A stretch of DNA of 64,000 bases from Blastocatellia bacterium. Its GTDB lineage: Bacteria; Acidobacteriota; Blastocatellia; Chloracidobacteriales; JADJPF01. Shown here one piece after another: positions 35,944-44,950 of the stretch. The DNA lies in assembly GCA_016713405.1 (NCBI GenBank), contig JADJPF010000022.1, positions 1 through 64,000 of the forward strand. The letters run 5' to 3'. The notes under the pieces are model-generated. The model searched no databases and was not told the origin of the DNA. It saw nothing but the letters and a program-made list of their open reading frames with translations. Numbering within the stretch: the stretch's first letter is position 1; each line of letters opens with the position of its first letter. Both the position numbers and the translations under genes were made by a program.

Positions 35944-36414
35944 ATGCGTAAAAGTACTATCAAGGCTACTCATCCCGCTACTATCTTAATAGATGAACAA
36001 TGGTTAGATTTAGAACAAATAGCCCAAGTTGAAATCACTTCTGAAGCGGCTGAACACCCAATAGAACAAGCATTATTACCAAATAACCAATTAGGTTGGT
36101 ATGCAGCACAAGCCGGTGAACAAGTTATTCGGTTGATATTTGACCAACCACAACATATTAACCGTATTGCTTTGCATTTTATCGAAATAGAAGTAGAACG
36201 CACACAAGAGTTTGTTTTACGCTACTCTGATGATAAAGGAAAAACTTTTCATGAAATAGTTCGACAACAATGGAATTTTAATCGCGCTTCTACACAAGAG
36301 ATTGAAGACTATCAAGTCAAGTTAAGCAATATAACAATATTAGAATTACTAATATGCCCAAATATAAAGGGTGGAGAGGCGCGTGCGTCCTTACAAAAAT
36401 TGCGATTAGCATAA
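35944..36414 (+). CDS. Hypothetical protein, probable galactose-binding-like (discoidin) fold
   Basis: 156 residues, no signal peptide. The stretch VIRLIFDQPQHINRIALHFIEIEVERTQEFVLRYSDDKGKTFHEIVRQQWNF resembles F5/8 type C domains, where the sequence runs from ligand-facing strand to strand (FDxPxxxxRIxLxF, then ADxGxxF). It may bind carbohydrate. Strong AAGGAG ribosome site 7 bases from the ATG. Follows uvrB by 121 bases; no functional link apparent. Confidence 0.55.
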   Translation: MRKSTIKATHPATILIDEQWLDLEQIAQVEITSEAAEHPIEQALLPNNQLGWYAAQAGEQVIRLIFDQPQHINRIALHFIEIEVERTQEFVLRYSDDKGKTFHEIVRQQWNFNRASTQEIEDYQVKLSNITILELLICPNIKGGEARASLQKLRLA

Positions 36415-36481
36415 ACTAAACGACATTGAAAAATTGAAAATTAAAAAAGATAAGGCCTAAGAAAAAACTTAAGCAAAACCT

Positions 36482-37825
36482 TTAATCTTTACCTCTAGCC
36501 CTAAGAAACATTATGCTAGTGCCTTGCTCGGTTGGCTCTGTCCAAGCCATAAAAACACGTCCTAATGAGCCTACAGCCATTGCAGGATAAAAGACAGACT
36601 TTTTGCTACCTGGTACTGCCATAGGTTTAGAAACTTTGTTGTCTGTTACTTCAACTAGATAAGGCTGTAATGCACCCCAACGATCTTTTTGTTGTGGGTT
36701 ACGGCCTTGGAAAATTAGCATTAGTTTTCCTTCCTCTGAGCTAGCAAAAGCAGGATGATTAGCGTCTAGTACATTAGCCGATGCAATGGTTGGGTCTGCA
36801 AATGTCTTGCCACCATCATTTGACCAGGAAATGCGAATCCCTGCACGTGGGCTGCCTTCAGAATACCAAGCAATATAAAGACGATCTCCTTTGCTTGTCA
36901 TAGTTGCGCCTGAATGCGGACAACCTTCTATTTTCCAATTATCTTCAGCTACTCTAACAGGCTCGGAAAAAGTCGCGCCTTGGTCAGTTGAAGTAGCTAC
37001 AACTATATCCCGGATATTATCTTTAGTAGCTGTACGCCAGGAAACAAAAACCTCCCCTTTGCTACCAAAACCAATGCTAGGACGACAACATGGACAAACA
37101 TTTTTAGCAACTTCTAAATTTTTGCTAAAAGTTGCTCCTCGGTCGCTAGATTTAGTTAAAAATACTGAAGATGTGCCAGGAAACTCTGGATTAGGGTTTC
37201 GTCCATCTAACCAAACAGCATAAATATGATTATTAGGTGCTGTTGCCATAAATGAAAATGCGTTAGTAGATGGCTTAGATTTATCAGTTACTTTGATTGG
37301 TTTATCAAAGCTACGTCCAAAGTTTGTTGAACGGGAAAACATTAAATCTGTGCCTCGTTCGGCTTGTTGTTCCCAAAGGGCATACATTTCCGTAGCACCA
37401 AAAGCAAGCGAGGGACTATTTTCCCCATGTGAAGAGACTTTAGCTGTTTTTTCGCTAATTGGTACAGGTGCAGAAAATGTGTCTCCTCCGTCATGAGAAA
37501 CCGATAAACCAAGCTGTGCAAAGCCGCTTCCGCCGTGATGCTCAGCATCAGCACTTGTTGTTGTTTCGGCTTTAGCCTCAGCTTTTGTTATAGGCCAAGT
37601 ATAAACAGATAAAAGATAAATTCCACCTGATGCACGAAGTGCTAGTTTAGGATCGCGTGAAATAGCCATTCCAAGGTCATTTAAGGCTAAGGCTTTGGTT
37701 TCAAATTGATAGGGTTCGGCTTTAGTTTTAGCAACTTTTTTATCTGCTACAACAGATATTGAGCTAATTAGTAAAGTTATTAAGACAAGTAAAATTATGT
37801 TTCGAGACAATTTAAATGACTTCAT
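36482..37825 (-). CDS. Secreted BNR/sialidase-fold protein with CPCC motif
   Basis: 447 residues starting MKSFKLSRNIILLVLITLL, a signal peptide; GGAGG lies 10 bases before this ATG. Asp-box repeats recur at SHDGGDTF, STNFGRSF, SSDRGATF, STDQGATF and SNDGGKTF, giving a six-bladed propeller. Two blades flank VCPCCRPSIGFG, a Cys pair plus a third Cys; WKIEGCPHSGA gives another. Sialidase catalytic Arg triad is not evident, so sugar cleavage is unproven; the Cys cluster suggests metal binding. Encoded 68 bases after the TonB-receptor gene behind a hairpin. Confidence 0.75.
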   Translation of the reverse strand: MKSFKLSRNIILLVLITLLISSISVVADKKVAKTKAEPYQFETKALALNDLGMAISRDPKLALRASGGIYLLSVYTWPITKAEAKAETTTSADAEHHGGSGFAQLGLSVSHDGGDTFSAPVPISEKTAKVSSHGENSPSLAFGATEMYALWEQQAERGTDLMFSRSTNFGRSFDKPIKVTDKSKPSTNAFSFMATAPNNHIYAVWLDGRNPNPEFPGTSSVFLTKSSDRGATFSKNLEVAKNVCPCCRPSIGFGSKGEVFVSWRTATKDNIRDIVVATSTDQGATFSEPVRVAEDNWKIEGCPHSGATMTSKGDRLYIAWYSEGSPRAGIRISWSNDGGKTFADPTIASANVLDANHPAFASSEEGKLMLIFQGRNPQQKDRWGALQPYLVEVTDNKVSKPMAVPGSKKSVFYPAMAVGSLGRVFMAWTEPTEQGTSIMFLRARGKD

Positions 37826-37848
37826 AAAAAACAAACCTCCAAAAGTGG

Positions 37849-37880
37849 TTAGCAGCACAAAACATAACTTGTGCTGCTAA
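37849..37880. terminator. Intercistronic hairpin between the TonB receptor and BNR genes
   Basis: TTAGCAGCACAA and TTGTGCTGCTAA form a perfect 12-bp stem with an 8-base loop, a few bases upstream of the BNR ribosome site. There is no T tract on the minus strand, so it more likely tunes mRNA processing or expression ratio than ends the transcript. Confidence 0.55.
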
Positions 37881-37893
37881 AACTAGAGAAATT

Positions 37894-40818
37894 TTAGAAA
37901 GTAACTCTAACTGCTATTTGTGTTCTTCTTGCATCAAAAGCCGATGTCACACGGCCAAAATTAGGAGAAGTAAAAAGCGTTTCTACAGTGCCAAAATTAC
38001 TGTTATTAAAGAGGTTAAAGACCTCAGCACGAACTTGTAATTTTAAGTTTTCTTTTAGAGCAAAATCTTTAGAAACAGATAAATTAGTCTCTAAAAAGCT
38101 GTCCCCTACTTCAGTATTACGCCCTAATGTACCAACTTTTCCAGTAGCAGGTGTTAGCAAACTACGGTTTGCACCAGTAAGTATTTTTATTAGAGTAATA
38201 GAAGATGGATCACGAACTAAAAGCCCTGCTACATCATTAAGTCTATTATTATTACTGCCTAGTGGGTTATTTGTACCGCTAAATAGCGTAAATGGTCTGC
38301 CAGATTGTAGCGTAGTTATACCAGAAATTGTCCAACCACCTGCAAAACGATTGCTAGCAAAAAATGGTAGTTGATAGATATAACTAACAGTAAAAATATG
38401 TGGAATATGAAAATCTGAAACAGCACGTTCTAGCCGTAAATTATTCTCATCAACTGGGATAACACCACGATCAAGATTTTGGTTGGTGTCAGTTATTTCT
38501 GAAACATCATCAATAAATTTTGAATAAGTGTAAGCGGCTCTAATTAGCAAGTTTTGGTTAATTCGTTGTGACATGCTAAATTGCAACGCGTGGTAATCAG
38601 AATTAGCAGAGGTTTCTAACCTATTAAGAACGCCTATTTTAGGATCTGGACGCATAGCTTGTGCTAGGTTTTCTCCACCATTTGGGCGACGTGTTCGGGA
38701 AAGTTTTCTTCCTTGTGTGCCTACGTAAGAAAGCGTAAAGGTTGAATTAGGATTAAATAATTCTCGCTCTACAGAAAAGCTAATATGTTGTGCATAAGGT
38801 GTTCTAGCATTTAGGTCAGGAATAACTAACCCTGTAGGAAGTACAGCATTAGCTTGAGATGCTAAATTAGGCAGTTGAGGACGAAAAGCAGAAATATTTC
38901 CTACTATTGGAGGGTTAAATCTGGTTAACCCAATAAAAGAAAGCTCAATAGCATTATAGAAAATTCCATAGCCACCACGAATAACGGTTTTAGGTAGCAC
39001 TGACCAAGCAAAACCGACACGAGGAGCAAAATTATTTTTATCACCACGAAAACGATATTCTTCTAAAATTCTATCAGCGGCCTCTGTTGGTGCGGTGTTT
39101 AGCTCATAACGCAAGCCAAAATTAAGCGTAAGTTTTGTGTTTACTTTCCAGTCATCTTGAATATAGGTATGAAATTCTGTCCGACGCAAACCTATAAGTG
39201 GGTTTCCAACATTGCGATTATAAGAAAGTGCTTGACCAGCAAGAAAAGCATCAATGCTTGGAAAGAAAATTTGTCCACGAAAACCGCTATTAATTGCACC
39301 ACCATTAACTTGAAGCCGACGAAACGAGCCACCAAATTTAATAGCGTGGTTGCCTTTTTGGAAAGAAACATCATCGCTAATTTGATAATTATTTTGGAAA
39401 TTTTGTCGGCCTAAAAAGCTAAGTGGCCCGCCTAAACTAAGACCAGAAACAATTAAAAAGCCGATTTCACCATTTATTTTTGGATCACCTAAAAAGCTAG
39501 GATCTAGAAAAGTATCGTCCTCAGTTTGTCTTGTATAACCAACTCGTAATTCATTAAAAAGCCTAGGGCTAATTGCATAATTATAATGAATTGTTCCGCC
39601 TAAAGTCTGATTATGAATATTAACGCGGCTAGAGACTGTGTTTCCAATGCCTTGGCTATCGGTGTTAGCGTCGGTGTAATTATGCCTAAAAGCTAAGGTT
39701 TGCTGATTATTTAAGATAATATCGGTGCGGATTAAGTAAGTATTTTGATTAACAACTCGTGGAGTCCCTACAGTAAAAATTCTTGAACCGTTTGGAGATT
39801 GTGGATAAAGATCAACAAGGGGACGAACACTAGCAACGGCTCTAACTCGTTCTTTATCGGTTAAGGTTTGAAAAGTTCGTAGTTCGCTACCACGAGGGCG
39901 GAAAAATTCATAATTACCAAAAAAATGAACTTTATTTTTCTTTACTGGCCCACCAAAAGTAAAGCCTGCTAAATTGCCTCGTTGGGAAATTTGGTCTTGT
40001 AACAATGGATTTCTAGCAGAAATAGCAGAATTATTATGATATTCATAAACGCTTCCATGAAAATCATTTGTCCCTGATTTGGTTACAAGGCTAACAATAG
40101 AGCCTGAATTACGGCCATATTCAGCCTTAAAATTATGAGTAATGATTTCAAAACTTTGTACAGCTTCCTGACTAACAAGCTGTTCGGTTACGCCTCGACC
40201 AGCGATAAAGCCAGAATTAGGATCATTATTTTCTACTGAATCAATTAAATAATTATTATTTCTTGGACGTTGACCACTAACGGCAAAAGGTCGATGTGCT
40301 GAAGTTGATGTAGCAACTCCGGGCGCGGTGCGAGCTTGGGCATAAAAATTTCTTCCCGTCCCGCTAGACTGTACGGGTAAATCATTCATTTCCTTTTGGT
40401 TAAAGCTACGAGAAAGTTTGACTTCATTAAGTTGAAGTTCTGTAGATGAGCTAGCAAAAACTTGGACATCTGCTTCTATTTGAGCAACTTGTAATTGAAT
40501 TTCCAAACTTGTAGCATCACCAACTTTTAATTCAAATTCTTGGCTTTCATAAACAGCAAAGCCTGATTTATTGGCTTTTATACGGTAGCGGCCCGCATCT
40601 AAGCCTGCTTGATAAAAATAACCTTGTGAATTACTAGTTATTTGACGTTCTAAACCTCTATTTAGATCTACTATAGTAAGTTCTACCTCCGTTAAAGCCG
40701 TTTGTTGACTATCTAAAACACGTCCTGAAACAGTAGCTTTAATGTTTTGCGCTATTACAACTTCTGCACTAGCGAGCAGCATAAGTCCAACAAGGATTTT
40801 TGAAAAATTGTTAAACAT
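37894..40818 (-). CDS. Oar-like TonB-dependent receptor with carboxypeptidase-regulatory domain
   Basis: 974 residues, outer membrane. Signal peptide to about residue 24, a CarboxypepD_reg-like domain (TVSGRVLDSQQTALTEVELTIVDL), then the plug (LPVQSSGTGRNFYAQARTAPGV, NNYLIDSVENNDPNSG) and a beta-barrel that ends SAFDARRTQIAVRVTF with the C-terminal Phe typical of outer-membrane proteins. This Oar-like architecture is abundant in Acidobacteria, where substrates are mostly unknown. GGAGAG before the ATG. It heads the group whose later genes encode the BNR protein; the Cys-rich protein is encoded upstream on the same strand. Confidence 0.92.
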   Translation of the reverse strand: MFNNFSKILVGLMLLASAEVVIAQNIKATVSGRVLDSQQTALTEVELTIVDLNRGLERQITSNSQGYFYQAGLDAGRYRIKANKSGFAVYESQEFELKVGDATSLEIQLQVAQIEADVQVFASSSTELQLNEVKLSRSFNQKEMNDLPVQSSGTGRNFYAQARTAPGVATSTSAHRPFAVSGQRPRNNNYLIDSVENNDPNSGFIAGRGVTEQLVSQEAVQSFEIITHNFKAEYGRNSGSIVSLVTKSGTNDFHGSVYEYHNNSAISARNPLLQDQISQRGNLAGFTFGGPVKKNKVHFFGNYEFFRPRGSELRTFQTLTDKERVRAVASVRPLVDLYPQSPNGSRIFTVGTPRVVNQNTYLIRTDIILNNQQTLAFRHNYTDANTDSQGIGNTVSSRVNIHNQTLGGTIHYNYAISPRLFNELRVGYTRQTEDDTFLDPSFLGDPKINGEIGFLIVSGLSLGGPLSFLGRQNFQNNYQISDDVSFQKGNHAIKFGGSFRRLQVNGGAINSGFRGQIFFPSIDAFLAGQALSYNRNVGNPLIGLRRTEFHTYIQDDWKVNTKLTLNFGLRYELNTAPTEAADRILEEYRFRGDKNNFAPRVGFAWSVLPKTVIRGGYGIFYNAIELSFIGLTRFNPPIVGNISAFRPQLPNLASQANAVLPTGLVIPDLNARTPYAQHISFSVERELFNPNSTFTLSYVGTQGRKLSRTRRPNGGENLAQAMRPDPKIGVLNRLETSANSDYHALQFSMSQRINQNLLIRAAYTYSKFIDDVSEITDTNQNLDRGVIPVDENNLRLERAVSDFHIPHIFTVSYIYQLPFFASNRFAGGWTISGITTLQSGRPFTLFSGTNNPLGSNNNRLNDVAGLLVRDPSSITLIKILTGANRSLLTPATGKVGTLGRNTEVGDSFLETNLSVSKDFALKENLKLQVRAEVFNLFNNSNFGTVETLFTSPNFGRVTSAFDARRTQIAVRVTF

Positions 40819-41000
40819 CTCTTAATCTCTCCATAATCAATTACTTAAAAAAGTAAGATTAATCCTGACTAAAAATTTTGTGCAGCCAGGTTTAAGTTAT
40901 TTTTTGTAGGTAAATAAAAGAGTTAAACAAATAGCTAGAATTTAGCTAAAGCTTTTGTTTAGAATTATTAACCTTAGTTTTTAGCAATTAATTAAAAAAT

Positions 41001-41612
41001 TTAAGAAATGCTAGGAGGTGCGCGACTAGGATCAGTTTTATAGCTATAGGATTTGTCTTTTGAAGGATAGAAAAGATCAAATTTACTTTTAATTGTAGGC
41101 GGGCGAGGTTGCAGATTGCCTATTACAATTATTAAAGCAAGGTTAAAGCGAAACTGTGTAGCAATATTTTGTGAGTCACAAGGACAAGGTTTACTAAAAG
41201 CAGCAGAAAGTTTTGGTTTAGCTTGGCTTTTAAGATATTCCTTAGTTAAAGTGTCTTTTTCTTTTGCAAGATAATAATCTGCAAAAAAAGAAACATTGAT
41301 CTGTAAAAATACTGCCTCGTCTGTTTCTTCGCTATCAGACTCAGAATGACAACTAGATGACTCTAAGCTATTTATTTGGCTAGATTTAGGCTTACAACAA
41401 GAACCCGATTCAGACTTGCCAGCACAACAAGCCATTCCACAACTTGAGGACATTTCACTACCACAGCTTTGAGAAGAAAAAATTTTACTAGGTAGTAAAT
41501 TAAACAGATGTGTATTACTTATAACAATAGCAAAAAGCAGGTTTACTACTACAAACTTTAATATAGAAAGTTTTAGCTCACTTTTAGAGAGTTTTGATAA
41601 GTAGTAATTCAT
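41001..41612 (-). CDS. Cys-rich exported protein with RAPPS C-terminus
   Basis: 203 residues. A hydrophobic N-terminal helix (LKFVVVNLLFAIVIS) is followed by a run of cysteines: SCGSEMSSSCGMACCAGKSESGSCCKPK, SSSCHSES, and later KPCPCDSQ. It ends ...PSRAPPS, a tail also seen in DUF2946-type proteins encoded beside copper-linked TonB receptors. Metal binding is inferred. No Shine-Dalgarno noted. Lies 182 bases upstream of the TonB receptor gene on the same strand, with no terminator between. Confidence 0.6.
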   Translation of the reverse strand: MNYYLSKLSKSELKLSILKFVVVNLLFAIVISNTHLFNLLPSKIFSSQSCGSEMSSSCGMACCAGKSESGSCCKPKSSQINSLESSSCHSESDSEETDEAVFLQINVSFFADYYLAKEKDTLTKEYLKSQAKPKLSAAFSKPCPCDSQNIATQFRFNLALIIVIGNLQPRPPTIKSKFDLFYPSKDKSYSYKTDPSRAPPSIS

Positions 41613-41702
41613 GCTATTAATTACAAGAATAGATAAACAAGAAACTAATGGGATTTTAACAACCTAAAAACTTTATTGCAATAATCCTATGCCACATAAT
41701 AC

Positions 41703-41740
41703 AAAAAGCAAGATAAGAAAAACTTCTTACCTTGCTTTTT
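41703..41740 (-). terminator. Rho-independent terminator of the DUF5666 gene
   Basis: AAAAAGCAAG-N-TAAGAA pairs with TTCTTA-N-CTTGCTTTTT, a 16-bp stem with one mismatch and a 4-base loop; on the minus strand it runs into a T tract. Confidence 0.75.
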
Positions 41741-41783
41741 ATAGTTAAAGAAATAAAGTTAAAGAGATAAGGAAATAGATTAG

Positions 41784-42809
41784 TTATTTTTCATCTAAGT
41801 TATTTTGATTGACGGTTTTAGCAACTAGCTCGCCACTAGCAGTAATCATAAAGCTAACAAATAATGGTTGTGCAGGATTTAGCGATTTTAGGTCTTTATT
41901 ATCGCCATCAAAATTTGTTTCACTAGTTACACGAATCTCACGATTAAACATAGTAATAGTATTTTTACTTAAATCAACTTTATCTGCTTTTCCAGCTAAA
42001 TAAGGTTCACGAAAGTTTTTAGATAAAGCTACTGCAAAAATTTTGTTTAATGGTGGAGTTGTTGCGTCTGCATTAGGTATAAAGCCAAAATACATTAAAT
42101 CATCTTTTTCAATATTGGCATTAAACATAAAATTAGAAAGTTGTACTTCAACACCACCTACTAAATTTACGGATGGAAGATTGACATTTTCAACATTGCC
42201 GATAACAAAAAAGCCATTTCCATAAACTGGGGTTTCTACCTTTATGATTTTTCTAGCAGTAAGTTGACCGTTGACAAATAAAGCATCCACTAAAACGGTA
42301 TCGCCTAAATTAATTGTTGCAAAAGTAGAAAGTTTAGCTTTTTTCTTTTTTCTACGTAAAACTAGAGTTTCATCTTCAATACTGATATCTTTAGAAAAAA
42401 CTGTGATTGTTTTACCGTCTATTTTTTGAATTGGTGCAATAAAAACTACTTCGTTAGGTAAAAGCCCTACACTAACATGGTCTGCTTTTAGTACTACACG
42501 ATCTGGTGTTGAGCGTGAATCAAGCTCAATGCGGGCCGTAGCAGGTGTATTTGTTAGCACTTCTATTAGTGATAAATTAAAGGCACCTGCTTGACTAGCA
42601 ATATCTGCTCCAGCAGTATCAACAGCAAAACCACCTTCAAATTCTAGCATTGAGCCATTTTTTGACTTAATAACGCCTGAAAAATCTCCTTTGTTAGATT
42701 CTTGTGCATAACTTGATGTTACATTAGCAAGGCAAAGACATAGCGTTACAGCCATTAAAGCTAAATATTTGATAAAAGAAAAGCGTGAAATTTTCTCTAT
42801 TGTTTTCAT
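41784..42809 (-). CDS. Secreted DUF5666-domain protein
   Basis: 341 residues from the ATG of MKTIEKISRFSF, preceded by TTGGAG. Signal peptide ends near SSYAQ. Three or so OB-like repeats typical of DUF5666 follow, with the form FSGVIKSKNGSMLEFEGG, VFIAPIQKIDGKTITVFSKDISI and YLAGKADKVDLSKNTITMFNREIRV. Function unknown; such proteins occur widely in Acidobacteria exports. Isolated by its own terminator from the Cys-rich gene. Confidence 0.7.
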   Translation of the reverse strand: MKTIEKISRFSFIKYLALMAVTLCLCLANVTSSYAQESNKGDFSGVIKSKNGSMLEFEGGFAVDTAGADIASQAGAFNLSLIEVLTNTPATARIELDSRSTPDRVVLKADHVSVGLLPNEVVFIAPIQKIDGKTITVFSKDISIEDETLVLRRKKKKAKLSTFATINLGDTVLVDALFVNGQLTARKIIKVETPVYGNGFFVIGNVENVNLPSVNLVGGVEVQLSNFMFNANIEKDDLMYFGFIPNADATTPPLNKIFAVALSKNFREPYLAGKADKVDLSKNTITMFNREIRVTSETNFDGDNKDLKSLNPAQPLFVSFMITASGELVAKTVNQNNLDEK

Positions 42810-42989
42810 TGTAAACTCCAAAAATTAAATTTTTATTTTTATTAAAGTTGCTTTCACTAAGAAGACGCGCAAACAAATCTAAAAAAATATCAAGTTTTTA
42901 GATAATTTTTAGGGAAATTAAAAATAGTTTGGTTTTGTTAAAAGGTTCTTTCAAGTTACAATCTTACGTAAAACTTTTAGGGAGCCGTT

Positions 42990-43781
42990 ATGGATTTAGG
43001 ATTAAAAGACCGTGTAGCCATAGTAACAGGAGCTAGTCAAGGCATTGGTAAGGCTATTGCTGAAGGATTAGCTGCTGAAGGAACATCTTTAGTAATTTGC
43101 GCTCGTAATATAGAAACACTAGAGAAAACTACTAAATATTTAAGAGAAACTTATAAAACTCAGGTCATAGGTTTAACAGCAGATGTCACAAAAGCAGAGG
43201 ACATTGACCGTTTAGTTAAACAAGCTATAGGTAGTTTTGGGCATATTGATATTTTGGTTAATAATTCAGGTGGCCCGCATGCAACTAAATTCCAATCTAC
43301 TTCTATAGAAGCTTGGCAACATGGAATAGATTTAATTTTAATGAGTGTAGTTAATGCTTGTCGTGCGGTTATTCCTCATATGCAAACTAGACAATGGGGA
43401 CGAATTATAAATATTACTTCTATTTCTGTAAAACAGCCTATTAATGATTTAATTCTTTCTAATTCCTTACGTGCTGGAGTAGTAGGACTTGCTAAAAGTT
43501 TAGCTAATGAGCTAGGTAAAGATAATATTTTGGTAAATAATGTTTGTCCTGGCTATACTTTAACCGAACGTTTGCAAGAGCTTGTAAATATTCGAGCAAA
43601 AAATAATAACATTGCTCAAGAACAAGTAGTTAAACAATGGGAAACAGATGTCCCCATAGGCCGGCTTGCTCAACCATCAGAGATTGCTGATTATGTAGTA
43701 TTTCTAGCATCAGAACGTGCAAGTTATATTAATGGAACAACTGTAGCGGTAGATGGTGGGTTGGTAAAATCAATAATGTAG
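42990..43781 (+). CDS. SDR-family protein lacking the usual Tyr/Lys catalytic pair
   Basis: 263 residues with a Rossmann motif GASQGIG (14-20), NNSGG, and the C-terminal NGTTVAVDGGLVKS. Ser is kept (NITSIS), but where classical SDRs have YxxxK, the sequence reads ILSNSLRAGVVGLAK, with Tyr and Lys both gone. This LSNSLRA variant is a known subgroup of beta-ketoacyl reductase-like SDRs whose chemistry is not settled. Strong GGGAG ribosome site. A tRNA-Gly gene follows on the opposite strand. Confidence 0.88.
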   Translation: MDLGLKDRVAIVTGASQGIGKAIAEGLAAEGTSLVICARNIETLEKTTKYLRETYKTQVIGLTADVTKAEDIDRLVKQAIGSFGHIDILVNNSGGPHATKFQSTSIEAWQHGIDLILMSVVNACRAVIPHMQTRQWGRIINITSISVKQPINDLILSNSLRAGVVGLAKSLANELGKDNILVNNVCPGYTLTERLQELVNIRAKNNNIAQEQVVKQWETDVPIGRLAQPSEIADYVVFLASERASYINGTTVAVDGGLVKSIM

Positions 43782-43813
43782 TTGTTAAATAATAGATTTT
43801 TGCAGTAAATTTA

Positions 43814-43885
43814 AGCGGGTGATGGGGATCGAACCCACAACTTTCAGCTTGGGAAGCTGACACTCTACCATTGAGTTACACCCGC
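43814..43885 (-). tRNA. tRNA-Gly (anticodon CCC)
   Basis: Full cloverleaf on the minus strand: acceptor GCGGGTG/CACCCGC, D arm with GGTAGAG, anticodon stem TCAGC/GCTGA around TTCCCAA (anticodon CCC), T arm GTGGG-TTCGATC-CCCAT. Discriminator base is T; CCA is not encoded. Confidence 0.96.
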
Positions 43886-43946
43886 TTTCAAAGTGGGCAT
43901 TAATCTAACAAAATCAGCTTATTAATGTCAAGGTTATCAACCAATT

Positions 43947-44708
43947 ATGCGCATTTTTGCTACCTCAGATTTACATACAGATTTTAAGGAAAACTGGACG
44001 CTTCTTGAACAACTTTCCCAAACAGCTTATCAAAAAGACTTGCTGATTGTTGCAGGTGATATTGCTCATAAATTATCCATTATTAAAGATACATTGGAAT
44101 TATTAAAAACCAAATTTCAACAGGTTTGTTATGTACCAGGTAATCATGAGCTTTGGGTAAAGGGAGAAAACAACCATTCACTAGATAAATTTGCTAGTAT
44201 ATTAGAATTATGTAAACACATTGATGTAAACACACAAGCAATTGAATTAGCAAATATAGCTATTGTTCCACTATTTTCTTGGTATGAAAGCTCTTTTGAC
44301 AGTGAATCAAAAGATAATCAGCCGCCTGAATGGTCAGATTTTTATTTTTGTCGCTGGCCCGAGGATATTAACTCTATTGCTGGACATTTTCTTAAACTAA
44401 ACCAAGATAGAATCAATAATTACACTAAAAAAGTAATTTCATTTTCTCATTTTCTTCCAAGACAAGAATTATTACCTTCTAGGGAATGGTTAAAATTTAA
44501 GGCACTGCCAAAAGTATCTGGCTGCATAGGCTTAGATCGTCAAATCCGAGCAATAAAATCAACAACTCATATTTTTGGTCATAGCCATATTAATTGGGAT
44601 GTAAACATTGATGGGGTTCGATATGTACAAAATGCCCTTTCTTATCCAAGAGAGCGAGTTTATAGAGAAAAACCAACAATAAAATTAATTTGGTCTGATG
44701 AAAATTAA
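43947..44708 (+). CDS. Calcineurin-like metallophosphoesterase
   Basis: 253 residues. Dinuclear metal ligands in order: SDLHTDF (DxH), VAGDIA (GD), PGNHELW (GNHE), SHFLPRQ and IFGHSHIN (GHxH). The pattern is that of a single-domain cytoplasmic phosphoesterase acting on nucleotides or phosphodiesters; substrate unknown. No signal peptide. It starts at the first ATG after the tRNA, with a weak ribosome site. Confidence 0.85.
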   Translation: MRIFATSDLHTDFKENWTLLEQLSQTAYQKDLLIVAGDIAHKLSIIKDTLELLKTKFQQVCYVPGNHELWVKGENNHSLDKFASILELCKHIDVNTQAIELANIAIVPLFSWYESSFDSESKDNQPPEWSDFYFCRWPEDINSIAGHFLKLNQDRINNYTKKVISFSHFLPRQELLPSREWLKFKALPKVSGCIGLDRQIRAIKSTTHIFGHSHINWDVNIDGVRYVQNALSYPRERVYREKPTIKLIWSDEN

Positions 44709-44743
44709 TACAGTGTAAACTAAATTTACTGATATTTTAATCT

Positions 44744-44830
44744 TAAGCCCCAGCGGGGCAATAGATATGTAGCGCAGGGTTTATACCTACGTATTATAGC
44801 AAAAATTTCCTAGGGTTGAAATCCTAGAAT
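44744..44830. repeat. REP-like palindromic element
   Basis: GCCCC-AGC-GGGGC (44747-44759) is followed by TATGTAGC, TTATACCTACG and then a second small inverted repeat CTAGG/CCTAG (44810-44827) around GTTGAAAT. The arrangement, GC-rich palindrome then smaller ones in an AT-rich gap, resembles dispersed intergenic repeats; the core matches the 8.98 kb hairpin. Confidence 0.5.
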
Positions 44831-44950
44831 ATTATAATACTTAACATTCAAATCTTATGTATTATAATATAGAATAAATAGATTTATCTAAAGATAATAA
44901 AGAAGTTAGATAAACTGTCAAGAAAATCCTTAGACAAATTTCAGGCAAAT

